Of a stretch of DNA of 43,415 bases, positions 14,978-22,880 are shown one piece after another. The notes under the pieces are model-generated. The model was given only the letters and a program-made list of their open reading frames with translations. It was not told the DNA's origin and did not search any database. The position numbers and the translations under genes are program-made. The first letter of the stretch is position 1; every line of letters starts with the position of its first letter. Source of the stretch: CAMYLR01 sp039590215 (GTDB lineage: Bacteria > Gemmatimonadota > Gemmatimonadetes > JACCXV01 > JAHWKZ01); the NCBI GenBank assembly GCA_039590215.1, contig JBDHFX010000009.1, forward strand, positions 1 to 43,415, read 5' to 3'.

Positions 14978-16282
14978 TTACAAGCGGCGTGTAATCGCGG
15001 CTCCAAACCAGTGTTCTACCGTTTCGTAAACACCATCGATCGTGGAGTCGTTTTCGGGGAAGGCAACCCCTTCGCGATCCTCCAGCAGCGAGAGCCGATA
15101 GGCAAAATCGAGGTCGAATAAGGACCGACGCAAGCCGAGTCCGATTGAATAACTGTTGCGCGCCGCATCGGGGATGATGGGATTCACGGAGATAGCGCTT
15201 GCTGGTGTATCCTCCCACGCATAGCCGAGACGTAGGGTGGCCTCAGGTAGGTACTCGACTTCGGCGCCGACGCGCACCGACCATGCGTCGTCGTAGTCCA
15301 ATCCGATCGGGCCATCGAGCGTCGGATCTTCGAACTCGAACTGGATCGCATCGACAGCGCTCCAGTTGACCCATTGCAAGTCGGCTCGGAGCCACAACTC
15401 GGGGATGGGCTGAAGGGCAACGCCGCCGACCGCCATGGACGGGAACGTGAACGGGATGCGCGTGTTTTGGGAGACGAACCGTTCATCGAGCAAGTCGCCG
15501 ACAGTGCCTTCTCCGAATGACACAGCCCGCAGTTCGGCTGGCGCAATGCCAATAAAATCTGCGACGCCGTTGAGATCGATCTCGATCTCGCTACGCACTT
15601 GGGCACCGAACACGAGCCGCTCCGACGGTACGAACATGGCCGCACCATTCCAACCGATGCCTGTCCCGTCAGTGTCGATTCTGGAGCGCGCCAAGTCCAC
15701 CGGACCTAGCCCAGCCAAGGCACTGAGCTCAGGGTCTTGCTCGAAGCGATGGATGTCAAACCTCACGTTCAACACATCGACTCCGACCGCGAAACTCCAG
15801 CCGTTGTACGGGCCGGCAGCGACCACCGGATTGAAGTTGATAGAGCGCAGGTCGGCGTCGAAGGATCGGAACCGCCCGACGAAATCGCTCGGGTCCTCCC
15901 ACTCGACCGCCAACCTCCACGGCGTGTTGATTGCGATCCCACCGGTCAGCTTTTCGGCAACGGAGTGAGAGATGTAAAGTGAGCCACCGATCGTGGGGCT
16001 CGACTCGCGATCGAACTCCTTGGTACCAAATCCTCGAAATCGGCTCGCGTCAGCGCCGACCGCCGCGCCGGCCTGGACGAATGTGCCGCTCAGATGGGCC
16101 ATGCCTGCCGGGTTGTAGAAGACCGTGCTTGGATCGTCGGGCATGGCGGTAGCGGCTCCGCCTAACGCCGCCGGCCGAGCGGCGAGATCCCACTGCAGAA
16201 AAGCCTGCGCGTGAACCATCCCCGGCGTGACGATGAGGACGATTCCGAGCAGTACTCCGATGACGGTTTTTGAGACAAGCAC
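14978..16282 (-). CDS. FadL/OmpP1/TodX-like outer-membrane transporter
   Basis: GTG 16282 gives 434 residues and a good signal peptide (hydrophobic stretch T-V-I-G-V-L-L-G-I-V-L-I-V, cleavage after V-H-A-Q). An ATG at 16381 would add 33 residues and overlap the divergent thioesterase start. A TTGCGA-N17-TACTGT promoter ends 10 nt before the GTG, again favouring it. The mature start, A-A-R-P-A-A-L-G-G-A-A-T-A then V-F-Y-N-P-A-G-M, is the FadL N-terminal hatch signature, followed by barrel strands and an aromatic-containing C-terminus (H-W-F-G-A-A-I-T-R-R-L). It should take up hydrophobic molecules such as fatty acids. The thioesterase next door would fit a fatty acid role. Confidence 0.82.
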   Translation of the reverse strand: MLVSKTVIGVLLGIVLIVTPGMVHAQAFLQWDLAARPAALGGAATAMPDDPSTVFYNPAGMAHLSGTFVQAGAAVGADASRFRGFGTKEFDRESSPTIGGSLYISHSVAEKLTGGIAINTPWRLAVEWEDPSDFVGRFRSFDADLRSINFNPVVAAGPYNGWSFAVGVDVLNVRFDIHRFEQDPELSALAGLGPVDLARSRIDTDGTGIGWNGAAMFVPSERLVFGAQVRSEIEIDLNGVADFIGIAPAELRAVSFGEGTVGDLLDERFVSQNTRIPFTFPSMAVGGVALQPIPELWLRADLQWVNWSAVDAIQFEFEDPTLDGPIGLDYDDAWSVRVGAEVEYLPEATLRLGYAWEDTPASAISVNPIIPDAARNSYSIGLGLRRSLFDLDFAYRLSLLEDREGVAFPENDSTIDGVYETVEHWFGAAITRRL

Positions 16283-16292
16283 GTTGGCGCGA

Positions 16293-16321
16293 ACAGTAGC
16301 CAGCGGCACGGATCGTCGCAA
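16293..16321 (-). promoter_or_regulatory. Candidate promoter of the FadL-like gene
   Basis: On the minus strand TTGCGA (16321-16316), 17 nt and TACTGT (16298-16293) sit 10 nt before GTG 16282. No SD is visible, so the transcript would be nearly leaderless. Confidence 0.4.
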
Positions 16322-16369
16322 CCAAATCGGTCGGCGTCGTTTCGAACGAAGGACTAGCTTGCCGCTCCC

Positions 16370-16813
16370 ATGAGCAGCCATTCCTCCACGCGCCACTTCA
16401 ATGTCAAGATCCCGGTACGCTTCCGCGATCTCGACCCGATGGGTCACGTCAACAACTCGGTTTACTTCACCTATCTCGAAGTAGCCAGAACCGCATACTG
16501 GCAAGAGCTGCATCACGATTACTCGTACGATGTGCTCGACTTTGTGGTGGCGCGGGCGGAGTGCGATTTCGTGTCGGCGGCCATGCTTCGTGAAACCGTG
16601 CGCGTAGAAGTGCGGCTATCGAGAATCGGCACTAGTTCGTTTGTGCTTGACTATGAGCTGTTCGATGAGGAGAGCGAACGGCTGGTCGCGCGTGGTACGA
16701 CGGTGCAAGTCATGATCGACCGCAAGACTGGGAGGCCACGCCAGATCGAGCCCGAGCTACGGGCGAGGATGCGATCGTTCTCGGAGCACTGGGGAACAGC
16801 TCCGGAGCAGTAG
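16370..16813 (+). CDS. Acyl-CoA thioesterase, 4HBT/YbgC-like hotdog fold
   Basis: The 147-residue protein has the hotdog-family motif R-F-R-D-L-D-P-M-G-H-V-N-N, where the aspartate of D-P-M-G-H-V-N is catalytic in the 4HBT family, followed by Y-F-T-Y-L-E-V-A-R central helix residues. Such enzymes release CoA from acyl-CoA (YbgC, FadM and related types) in the cytoplasm. The start ATG has only a distant purine stretch upstream. It is divergent from the FadL-like gene, and its end nearly touches the Spy-like gene on the other strand. Substrate chain length cannot be decided from the sequence. Confidence 0.88.
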   Translation: MSSHSSTRHFNVKIPVRFRDLDPMGHVNNSVYFTYLEVARTAYWQELHHDYSYDVLDFVVARAECDFVSAAMLRETVRVEVRLSRIGTSSFVLDYELFDEESERLVARGTTVQVMIDRKTGRPRQIEPELRARMRSFSEHWGTAPEQ

Positions 16814-16814
16814 G

Positions 16815-17387
16815 CTAATCCCTGGGGCGCTGCTGGTCGGGTCGTCGATCGGGCTGGTTTTGCAGTGCGTTCGAGCCGCGTGGCTGACGCACGCCGCGCT
16901 GGTCGCGACGTTGATCCTGTTGACGATCGCTTCGTCGCTCGGCCATCAGCTGTCGCACCCGGGCGTCAAACTGTTCGTTGAAGAGCATGAACTTGGCGCG
17001 CTGCTGGGGTGTCAGGAGCTGTCCCAGCCGCTGTCGCTGCTGCTCGCGCAACCGTTCCGTCGATCGTCTTTGAGCCTCGAGCTGGTCGAGTGCACGGCGC
17101 ACCTCGTCGTCGTCGACGGGCTCCTCCCCAAGCGCCTGTCGCAGTCGTTGCATCGCCTTTCTCCGTGCCGCGCCTGCTTCCCGGTTTTGACGCCGGAAAT
17201 CGCGCATGACCGCATCCAGTTCGCTGGTCTCACGGTCGTTCAGCTCGAGCAATCCCTGTAGCCGTTCGAGCCGCGCCCGCTCGAGCCGCGTGGCATCAGT
17301 TGGCCTGTCGACTTCCTGAGCGATCGACGGGCCGCCCGACAATCCGAGCGCGACGACGATCAAAAGTGCATAGGACGTCCGGTTCAT
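16815..17387 (-). CDS. Spy/CpxP-like periplasmic helical protein
   Basis: The 190-residue product has a signal peptide (cleavage near G-P-S-I-A-Q, residue 24) and is otherwise almost wholly helical and charged, with long Arg/Glu/Gln repeats. It contains L-T-P-Q-Q-R-A-K-F, the LTxxQ motif of the Spy/CpxP superfamily, at about residue 128. The last 40 residues are a Gln/Arg/Asp-rich tail. Spy-like proteins are periplasmic chaperones or stress sensors. Its start overlaps the anti-sigma stop by ATGA, so all three genes of the operon are translated together. A role as sensor or output of the adjacent sigma/anti-sigma pair is likely but inferred. Confidence 0.75.
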   Translation of the reverse strand: MNRTSYALLIVVALGLSGGPSIAQEVDRPTDATRLERARLERLQGLLELNDRETSELDAVMRDFRRQNREAGAARRKAMQRLRQALGEEPVDDDEVRRALDQLEAQRRSTERLREQQRQRLGQLLTPQQRAKFMLFNEQFDARVRQLMAERRSDRQQDQRRDQRGVRQPRGSNALQNQPDRRPDQQRPRD

Positions 17388-17947
17388 AGGTCAAAGCTCG
17401 TGGTTGATAGTTCGCTCAAGATCGCTGCTTGGTCCTCTTCGGCGAGTGACGCGAACTCCTCTTCCAGGGGCACGATGTCGTATGCTCGGGTCTCAAACCC
17501 GTTGTCGAGCGCGGCCAACATCGCTTCCACCTCGGTTTCGCCTTCCAGCGCGTTGAGCGCGTCTTCGGCGGCACGGTCGGCTTGGTCGATGATGGCGAGC
17601 TGGGCCGGAGCGTCAACCGGCTCGTCGGGCGTCAGTACGAACACGCCGATCACTACCGCCGCGGCTGCAACCGGAATCCACCACCCGCCCCGTTGAAGCG
17701 ACCGCACCGTTGAGCGCCGCGTCTCTGGGGCTATGGCGTCGACGATGCGTTCACGCTGAGCGGAAAACTCATCGGCCGAAGGCGTATCCGGTTCGCTCCG
17801 CAACGCCACGAACACGCGCTCGAGCTCGGCCAGCCGCCCGGCGCATAGATCGCACGTTTCGAGATGCGTTGGGATCGTGTTCGGAGTGTGGGGTGCTTCC
17901 GACTCGTCCAGCCAGCCGATCAGTTCTTGGTCGGTCAGGTGCTTCAT
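17384..17947 (-). CDS. Membrane anti-sigma factor with zinc-finger motif
   Basis: The 187-residue protein has the anti-sigma zinc motif H-L-E-T-C-D-L-C (H28, C32, C35) near its N-terminus, a single transmembrane helix at about 88-107 (W-W-I-P-V-A-A-A-A-V-V-I-G-V-F-V-L) and an acidic periplasmic domain of 80 residues. This is the classic ZAS layout: the cytoplasmic part binds the sigma factor and the outer part senses signals. It overlaps the sigma gene by ATGA and the Spy-like gene by ATGA. Because the partner sigma factor seems to lack part of its DNA-binding region, the pair may be non-functional or altered. Confidence 0.88.
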   Translation of the reverse strand: MKHLTDQELIGWLDESEAPHTPNTIPTHLETCDLCAGRLAELERVFVALRSEPDTPSADEFSAQRERIVDAIAPETRRSTVRSLQRGGWWIPVAAAAVVIGVFVLTPDEPVDAPAQLAIIDQADRAAEDALNALEGETEVEAMLAALDNGFETRAYDIVPLEEEFASLAEEDQAAILSELSTTSFDL

Positions 17948-18444
17948 GGCGGTGGTGCCTCCTTCATGTATCCGTCGCGCAATCGGGTCACCGCGTGGTG
18001 AAACGAAACCCGAGCGCTGTTCTCCGTGGCGTACACCCTCAAAATCACGATCGCGCGCTGCATCTCAGGCAACGCTTCGATCCGTTGCCTCACGTCCTCG
18101 CTCAGCGCGGCGACTTCGGCCCGCCAGTCGGGTCCCGGATCGGGGTCGGCGATCCGTTCGTCGAGCTCGCGATGGTCGCGCCGATGGCGACTTCTCATCG
18201 CATCGTATGCCAGCCGGACCGCGATTCGATACAGCCAGGTCGAGAACGCCGATCGGCGTTCGAAAGTCCTGAGCTGCTCCCAGGCTCGAATAAATGCGTC
18301 CTGGGTCAGGTCCATCGCCAGATCCCGGTCACCGGTCATCTTGACCAGCGTTCCGAAGATCCGGGGCTGGTGACGGTCGACGAGCTGGCCAAACGCCTGC
18401 GCGTCGCCGGCCTGCGCTTGCTTGACCAGCTGGTCGTCGCCCAT
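17944..18444 (-). CDS. ECF RNA polymerase sigma factor with apparently deleted region 4 helix
   Basis: The start at 18444 (166 residues) matches the usual M-x-D-D-x-L-V ECF beginning. Region 2 is intact: L-V-D-R-H-Q-P-R-I-F, then D-L-T-Q-D-A-F-I-R-A-W and F-S-T-W-L-Y-R-I-A. Region 4 begins normally (I-E-A-L-P-E-M-Q-R-A-I-V-I-L-R-V-Y) but runs straight into A-T-E-N-S-A-R-V-S-F-H-H-A-V-T-R-L-R. In intact ECF factors about 13-14 residues (the first helix of the helix-turn-helix, often ending E-I-A-x-x-x-x-x) lie between these blocks. The reading frame is kept. Such a protein should bind core polymerase poorly at -35 or not at all. The loss is judged from remembered family patterns. Confidence 0.85.
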   Translation of the reverse strand: MGDDQLVKQAQAGDAQAFGQLVDRHQPRIFGTLVKMTGDRDLAMDLTQDAFIRAWEQLRTFERRSAFSTWLYRIAVRLAYDAMRSRHRRDHRELDERIADPDPGPDWRAEVAALSEDVRQRIEALPEMQRAIVILRVYATENSARVSFHHAVTRLRDGYMKEAPPP

Positions 18445-18527
18445 GGGGTCGTCCCGCTCCGGGTTTCCCTGCAACAAATTGGACGCCGCGGGACCCTGAA
18501 TATTAAGCCTGGCAACCACTTCCCGCG

Positions 18528-19403
18528 CTACTCGGTGCGTGGTAGCGGGGCCCGGGCGCCGCCCTGGAGACGGGGGTCCATCGCGTCGCGGAGGCCGTCC
18601 CCGAAGAGATTGAAGCCCAGCACGACGGCACCAATCGCTAGGCCTGGGAAAACCGACATCCAGGGCGCAGTGCGCAGAAAGTCACGGCCGTCGGCGATCA
18701 TCGACCCCCAAGAAGGCGTTGGGGGTTGGGCGCCCAGGCCGATAAACGATAGCGCCGCCTCGAGCATGATCGCGCTCGCCATCCCCAGTGTCACGGCGAT
18801 GATCGCCGGGGCGATACAGTTCGGCAGTACGTGGCGCGTGATCACCCGGGCGTCACTCATACCGAGCGCGCGTGCTGCCTGCACGAAGTCGAGCTCGCGC
18901 ACGACCAGCGCCTGCGAGCGGACGAGCCGCGCCAGCCCCGCCCAGCCGACGATGCCGATCGCGACGAAGACCACGCCGAGCCCGGGTTGGAACGCGGCGG
19001 TGATGGCGATCAGCAGCAGCAGTGTGGGGAACGCCAGCGTGACATCGGCCAGCCGCATGATCAAACCTTCGATCCGGCCGCCGTAGTAACCCGAGACAAC
19101 GCCGAGAAAGACGCCCAGCGTAAAGGCGATCGTTTGCGATACGACGCCGACCAGGAGCGAGATTCGAGCTCCGTAGAGAACCCTCGAAAGGATGTCGCGA
19201 CCGAACGAGTCGGTGCCGAACCAGTGGGCGCGCGATGGGCCCTCCAAACCTCGGGCCAGGTTTTGCGCCAACGGGTCGTACGGTGCCAGCCACGGGCCGA
19301 GGAGCCCTACCACGACCAGCATCAGCATGATCGCCGCCCCGGTCATTGCCAGCCGATTCTGACCCAGCGCATTCGCCAGTCGATTATCTCGCGTCACGGT
19401 CAT
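18528..19403 (-). CDS. dppC: Dipeptide/oligopeptide ABC transporter permease, DppC type
   Basis: ATG 19403 gives 291 residues. It has an N-terminal helix, then the DppC/OppC N-terminal block W-L-A-P-Y-D-P and H-W-F-G-T-D-S-F-G-R-D-I-L-S-R-V-L-Y-G-A-R-I, and five more membrane helices. The EAA loop, R-A-L-G-M-S-D-A-R-V-I-T-R-H-V-L-P, contacts the ATPase. It lies 20 nt inside the 3' end of dppB, showing translational coupling. It forms the inner-membrane channel with DppB. No ATPase gene (DppD/DppF type) is adjacent, so the ATPases must be encoded elsewhere. A nickel or antibiotic peptide substrate cannot be ruled out. Confidence 0.88.
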   Translation of the reverse strand: MTVTRDNRLANALGQNRLAMTGAAIMLMLVVVGLLGPWLAPYDPLAQNLARGLEGPSRAHWFGTDSFGRDILSRVLYGARISLLVGVVSQTIAFTLGVFLGVVSGYYGGRIEGLIMRLADVTLAFPTLLLLIAITAAFQPGLGVVFVAIGIVGWAGLARLVRSQALVVRELDFVQAARALGMSDARVITRHVLPNCIAPAIIAVTLGMASAIMLEAALSFIGLGAQPPTPSWGSMIADGRDFLRTAPWMSVFPGLAIGAVVLGFNLFGDGLRDAMDPRLQGGARAPLPRTE

Positions 19404-20322
19404 ACCGCACTCTCGGATCCAGGTATCCGTACAACAAGTCGACGGCGAGGTTGACGAGCACGAACACGATCGCCAGGAAGAGCACCGTACCCTGAATAAC
19501 GGGTAGGTCCCGTTTGAGGATGGCGTTGAGCGCGAAACGGCCGATGCCGGGCCAGGCGAAGATCGACTCGGTGAGCACCGAGCCCGACAGGTACGCGCCA
19601 AAATCGAGCCCGATCGCCGTGACGACAGGGATCAATGCCGCCTTGAGCGCGTGCTTCCCGATCACCCGCGTCTCGCCCAGACCCTTGGCGCGGGCGGTGC
19701 GTATGTAGTCGAGGCGAATCACCTCGAGCATCGACGAGCGCGTCAGCCGGGCGATGTAGGCGGTCGATCGCATCCCTAGCGTGAGCGCTGGGAGGATGAG
19801 ATATGGCAGCGCGCCGCCGCCAAACCCAGACGGCGGCAGCAAGCGCCACGAGACGCTGACCACCAAGATGAGGATTAGCCCCACCCAGTAAACAGGGAAC
19901 GAGATCCCGACCAGCGCGACGGTCATCCCCAAACCGTCGAGCCATGTCGACTGTTTGACCGCCGACACGACGCCGATCAGAACCCCGGAGAGGATGGCGA
20001 ATACCATCGCCACCGACGCCAGGTAAAGCGTCTTGGGGAAGTGGTCCATGATCCCGTCGAGCACCGGTTGTCCGGTGATGTACGACGTGCCCCAGTCGCC
20101 GCGGATCAGACCGGCGACATAATGGTAGAACTGACTCCAGACCGGTTCATCGAGATGGAGCTCGGCCCGGAGTCGATCGATCGTCGCCTGATCGAACCGC
20201 TCGCCGACCATCGCCAGCACAGGGTCTCCGGGCGCGATGTAGAGCAGGACGAAGGTGACGACGAGAACCCCGAGCAGGACTGGGATCGTGTGGACGATGC
20301 GGCGCAGGGTGTATTGAAGCAT
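19384..20322 (-). CDS. dppB: Dipeptide/oligopeptide ABC transporter permease, DppB type
   Basis: The 312-residue protein opens with L-R-R-I-V-H-T-I-P-V-L-L-G-V, the typical first helix, and has six membrane helices with the family blocks G-D-P, L-G-L-D-E-P-like L-H-L-D-E-P-V-W-S-Q-F, R-G-D-W-G-T-S, and EAA-loop D-Y-I-R-T-A-R-A-K-G-L. It ends D-P-R-V-R-Y. It pairs with the DppC-type gene downstream (20-nt overlap). The M1 peptidase gene is divergent from it across 110 nt and the binding protein gene lies beyond that, so the transport genes are split. The family is well recognised; the exact peptide substrate is not. Confidence 0.9.
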   Translation of the reverse strand: MLQYTLRRIVHTIPVLLGVLVVTFVLLYIAPGDPVLAMVGERFDQATIDRLRAELHLDEPVWSQFYHYVAGLIRGDWGTSYITGQPVLDGIMDHFPKTLYLASVAMVFAILSGVLIGVVSAVKQSTWLDGLGMTVALVGISFPVYWVGLILILVVSVSWRLLPPSGFGGGALPYLILPALTLGMRSTAYIARLTRSSMLEVIRLDYIRTARAKGLGETRVIGKHALKAALIPVVTAIGLDFGAYLSGSVLTESIFAWPGIGRFALNAILKRDLPVIQGTVLFLAIVFVLVNLAVDLLYGYLDPRVRYDRDAR

Positions 20323-20432
20323 AGTGGACGCTCAAACGTATGGATCGTGACCCGGCGCTCGCAATCCGCCCGTGACGTCGATCGCTCGAAACACGAGATT
20401 GCAGGTCTCGATTTGAACGATAAGGAGGGAAT

Positions 20433-22319
20433 GTGATACCAAGAACGACTCTCGGCGTGTTGGTCCTCACCGTCACGCTCACGTCTCAGGGCCTAGCACA
20501 GAACGGCGACGATCAACGGTTTCGGACGCCGCCGCTTCCGACTCCGAACAGCTACCGAACGGGGGCCGGTGTGCCGGGTGCCGACTACTGGCAGCAGCGT
20601 GTGGATTATCAGATTCGGGCTACGCTGGACCCAGCCGCCACTCGGGTATCGGGATCGGAGACGATCACGTACACCAACAACTCACCCGACTCGCTCGCGT
20701 ATCTCTGGGTGCAACTCGATCAGAACTTGTTCGCGCCTGGTAGTCGCGGCGCGCAGGCGTTTCCTCTGGAAGGGCGTTTTGGTGGTGAAAGGCCCGGCGG
20801 TGGCTACACGATCTCAGCGGTGACTTCGGGCGGTGACGCGCTCGACCACCGGATCAACGACACGCTCATGCGGGTCGATTTGGCGAGCCCGGTTCCTTCC
20901 GGTGGTACGACGACGGTATCGATCGACTGGAGCTTTCGCGTTCCCGCGAGCGGCGCGGATCGGATGGGGCGCGATGGCAACCTGTATCTGCTGGCGCAGT
21001 GGTATCCGCGGTTGGCGGTCTACGACGACGTGAATGGCTGGAACACCCTGCCGTACCTGGGGCAAGGCGAGTTCTATCTCGAGTACGGCGACTTCGACGT
21101 CGAACTGACAGTCCCGGCGACGTACTTCGTGGGCGCCACCGGATCGCTTTTGAACCCCGAGGAGGTGTTGACCGCTACCCAGCGTGAGAGGTTGGCTCTG
21201 GCTCGTGAAGGCGGGGAGGTCGTGAGCGTTGTCGCGGAGTCAGAGTTCACCGACGTAGCGGCGATCCGTCCCCGCACCGATGGTTCGCTGACGTGGCGTT
21301 TCCAGGCCGAGGACGTGCGCGATTTCAGTTGGGGGGCGAGCCCGCGGTTCGCATGGGATGCCACCAGCCACGGCAACACGCTGATTCACTCGCTCTATCG
21401 CCCGAGCGCCCGATCGTGGCGCGAGGCAGCTGCAATGAGTCGTCACTCGATCGCCTTTTATTCCGAGTACCTGGGCGAGTACCCCTATCCGACGGCGACC
21501 GCGATCGAGGGACCGGTGTTTGGCATGGAGTACCCGATGGTCATCTTTGTCGCGCCGGAAACCAACCGTGAAACGTTGTTCGACATCATCGATCACGAGT
21601 GGGGCCACATGTGGTTTCCGATGATTGTCGGTTCCGACGAGCGACGGTATGCGTGGATGGACGAGGGGTTTGACACGTTCATCAACCAGTTGAGCAAGAA
21701 GGAGTATTTCCCGGAGAGCGAGCCCGAGCTGTTGAACGTGGCGCAATACGCAGCAGCGATCCGCACCTATGAGGAGCAGCCGATAGGGATCGCGCCCGAC
21801 ACGTTCGATCCGGGAACTCCGGCGCTCGGGATCGCCGGCTACACCAAACCGGCGGTCATGTTGAATGCGCTGCGGGGGCTGGTTGGCGCAGAAGCGCTTG
21901 ACGGGGCCTTAAGGCGCTACTTCGAGGTGTGGTCGTATAAACACCCACAGCCGGCCGACTTCTTCCGATTGGTCGAGGACGAGATCGGGATGGAGCTCGG
22001 GTGGTTCTGGTACAACTGGATCTACACGACCGGCACCAGTGATTTGGCGATCCTAGGTGTCGATCAGAACCGCAATAGCGAGTCGTGGGCCGTGGTCGTG
22101 TCGGTTGACCAGCGCGGCGATCTCTTGATGCCGGCGGTGGTCGTGGGGACGACGGCGGATGGCATCAGTGACACCGTTACCATCCCCGTCGAAGCGTTCT
22201 ACGGTACCGATCGCGCGGCGGCCACACTTACCCTTCCCGACCGCGCCGAGCGCATCACCGTCAACGCGGGCCCCGATTGGGGCGACATCAACCCGCAGAA
22301 CAACACGTGGGAACGTTAG
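20433..22319 (+). CDS. M1-family zinc aminopeptidase, secreted
   Basis: The start is GTG 20433, preceded by AAGGAGG 4-5 nt upstream; the nearby ATG at 20431 runs straight into TGA. The 628-residue protein has a signal peptide ending near L-A-Q (residue 23), an N-terminal beta domain, and a catalytic domain with the G-M-E-Y-P substrate loop (364-368) and zinc motif H388-E-W-G-H392 with the distal E411 (M-D-E-G-F). It should remove N-terminal residues from peptides outside the inner membrane. It sits between the two halves of the dipeptide ABC system, which fits a peptide degradation-and-uptake role. Its last 4 nt overlap the end of the convergent methyltransferase gene. Confidence 0.93.
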   Translation: MIPRTTLGVLVLTVTLTSQGLAQNGDDQRFRTPPLPTPNSYRTGAGVPGADYWQQRVDYQIRATLDPAATRVSGSETITYTNNSPDSLAYLWVQLDQNLFAPGSRGAQAFPLEGRFGGERPGGGYTISAVTSGGDALDHRINDTLMRVDLASPVPSGGTTTVSIDWSFRVPASGADRMGRDGNLYLLAQWYPRLAVYDDVNGWNTLPYLGQGEFYLEYGDFDVELTVPATYFVGATGSLLNPEEVLTATQRERLALAREGGEVVSVVAESEFTDVAAIRPRTDGSLTWRFQAEDVRDFSWGASPRFAWDATSHGNTLIHSLYRPSARSWREAAAMSRHSIAFYSEYLGEYPYPTATAIEGPVFGMEYPMVIFVAPETNRETLFDIIDHEWGHMWFPMIVGSDERRYAWMDEGFDTFINQLSKKEYFPESEPELLNVAQYAAAIRTYEEQPIGIAPDTFDPGTPALGIAGYTKPAVMLNALRGLVGAEALDGALRRYFEVWSYKHPQPADFFRLVEDEIGMELGWFWYNWIYTTGTSDLAILGVDQNRNSESWAVVVSVDQRGDLLMPAVVVGTTADGISDTVTIPVEAFYGTDRAAATLTLPDRAERITVNAGPDWGDINPQNNTWER

Positions 22320-22879
22320 GCCAGGTCGGTGACCTCGGGCTTCCGGAATCGGTGGGTGTAGCCCCAGGGGCGGTTGCTGCCGTAGTCGTAGTCGAAGCGT
22401 TCGCGGCGAGCCAACTCGTGGAGTACCGGTCTCGAGATATAGTGGGGGTCGACGCGCAGCTCGCTGACCACGAGCAGACCTCCGGGTTTCAGGACACGCC
22501 AGACTTCGCGTAGACAAAACGCTCGATTCTGGACCTCGCCCAGCACGGTGACGAGCAAGGCTCCGTCGAACGATCGGTCGGCGTACGGCAACGCCATGGC
22601 GTCGGCTTGTACGCAGTCAACATTCCAGAGAAACTGGGTACGCAGCTTGTAGCGCGCTCTGAGCAGCATTTTACGCTGGATATCGACCGCTTGAAGCCGG
22701 CTGTGGCCGGTCCGCTTGGCGATCTCAGCGCTAAAGAATCCTGGGCCGGGGCCGACTTCGAGCACCCGCGAATCGGGCGACAGGCCGAGTAACCCGACCA
22801 CCTTGGCCGGATCGGCGACGAGGCGGCGCAGCGGGTTGTCGAGAACCCACCAAAACCGGGCTGGGCATGGACCGCTCAT
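22316..22879 (-). CDS. Class I SAM-dependent methyltransferase
   Basis: The 187-residue protein shows the SAM motif I E-V-G-P-G-P-G-F-F-S, motif II V-D-I-Q, motif IV F-D-G-A-L-L-V-T-V-L-G-E and the R-V-L-K-P-G-G motif typical of UbiE/COQ5-like enzymes. An N-terminal block C-P-A-R-F-W-W-V-L-D-N-P-L-R is distinctive and is known from a group of uncharacterised methyltransferases of this size. It begins at ATG 22879, 1 nt after the binding protein gene stops on the same strand, so it is the distal gene of that operon. Substrate unknown. Confidence 0.8.
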   Translation of the reverse strand: MSGPCPARFWWVLDNPLRRLVADPAKVVGLLGLSPDSRVLEVGPGPGFFSAEIAKRTGHSRLQAVDIQRKMLLRARYKLRTQFLWNVDCVQADAMALPYADRSFDGALLVTVLGEVQNRAFCLREVWRVLKPGGLLVVSELRVDPHYISRPVLHELARRERFDYDYGSNRPWGYTHRFRKPEVTDLA

Positions 22880-22880
22880 G

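Noticed and set aside
17710..19086. 458-codon plus-strand ORF across the anti-sigma, sigma and DppC genes
   Set aside because: It crosses three well-supported genes on the opposite strand and has no domain, so it is a shadow frame.
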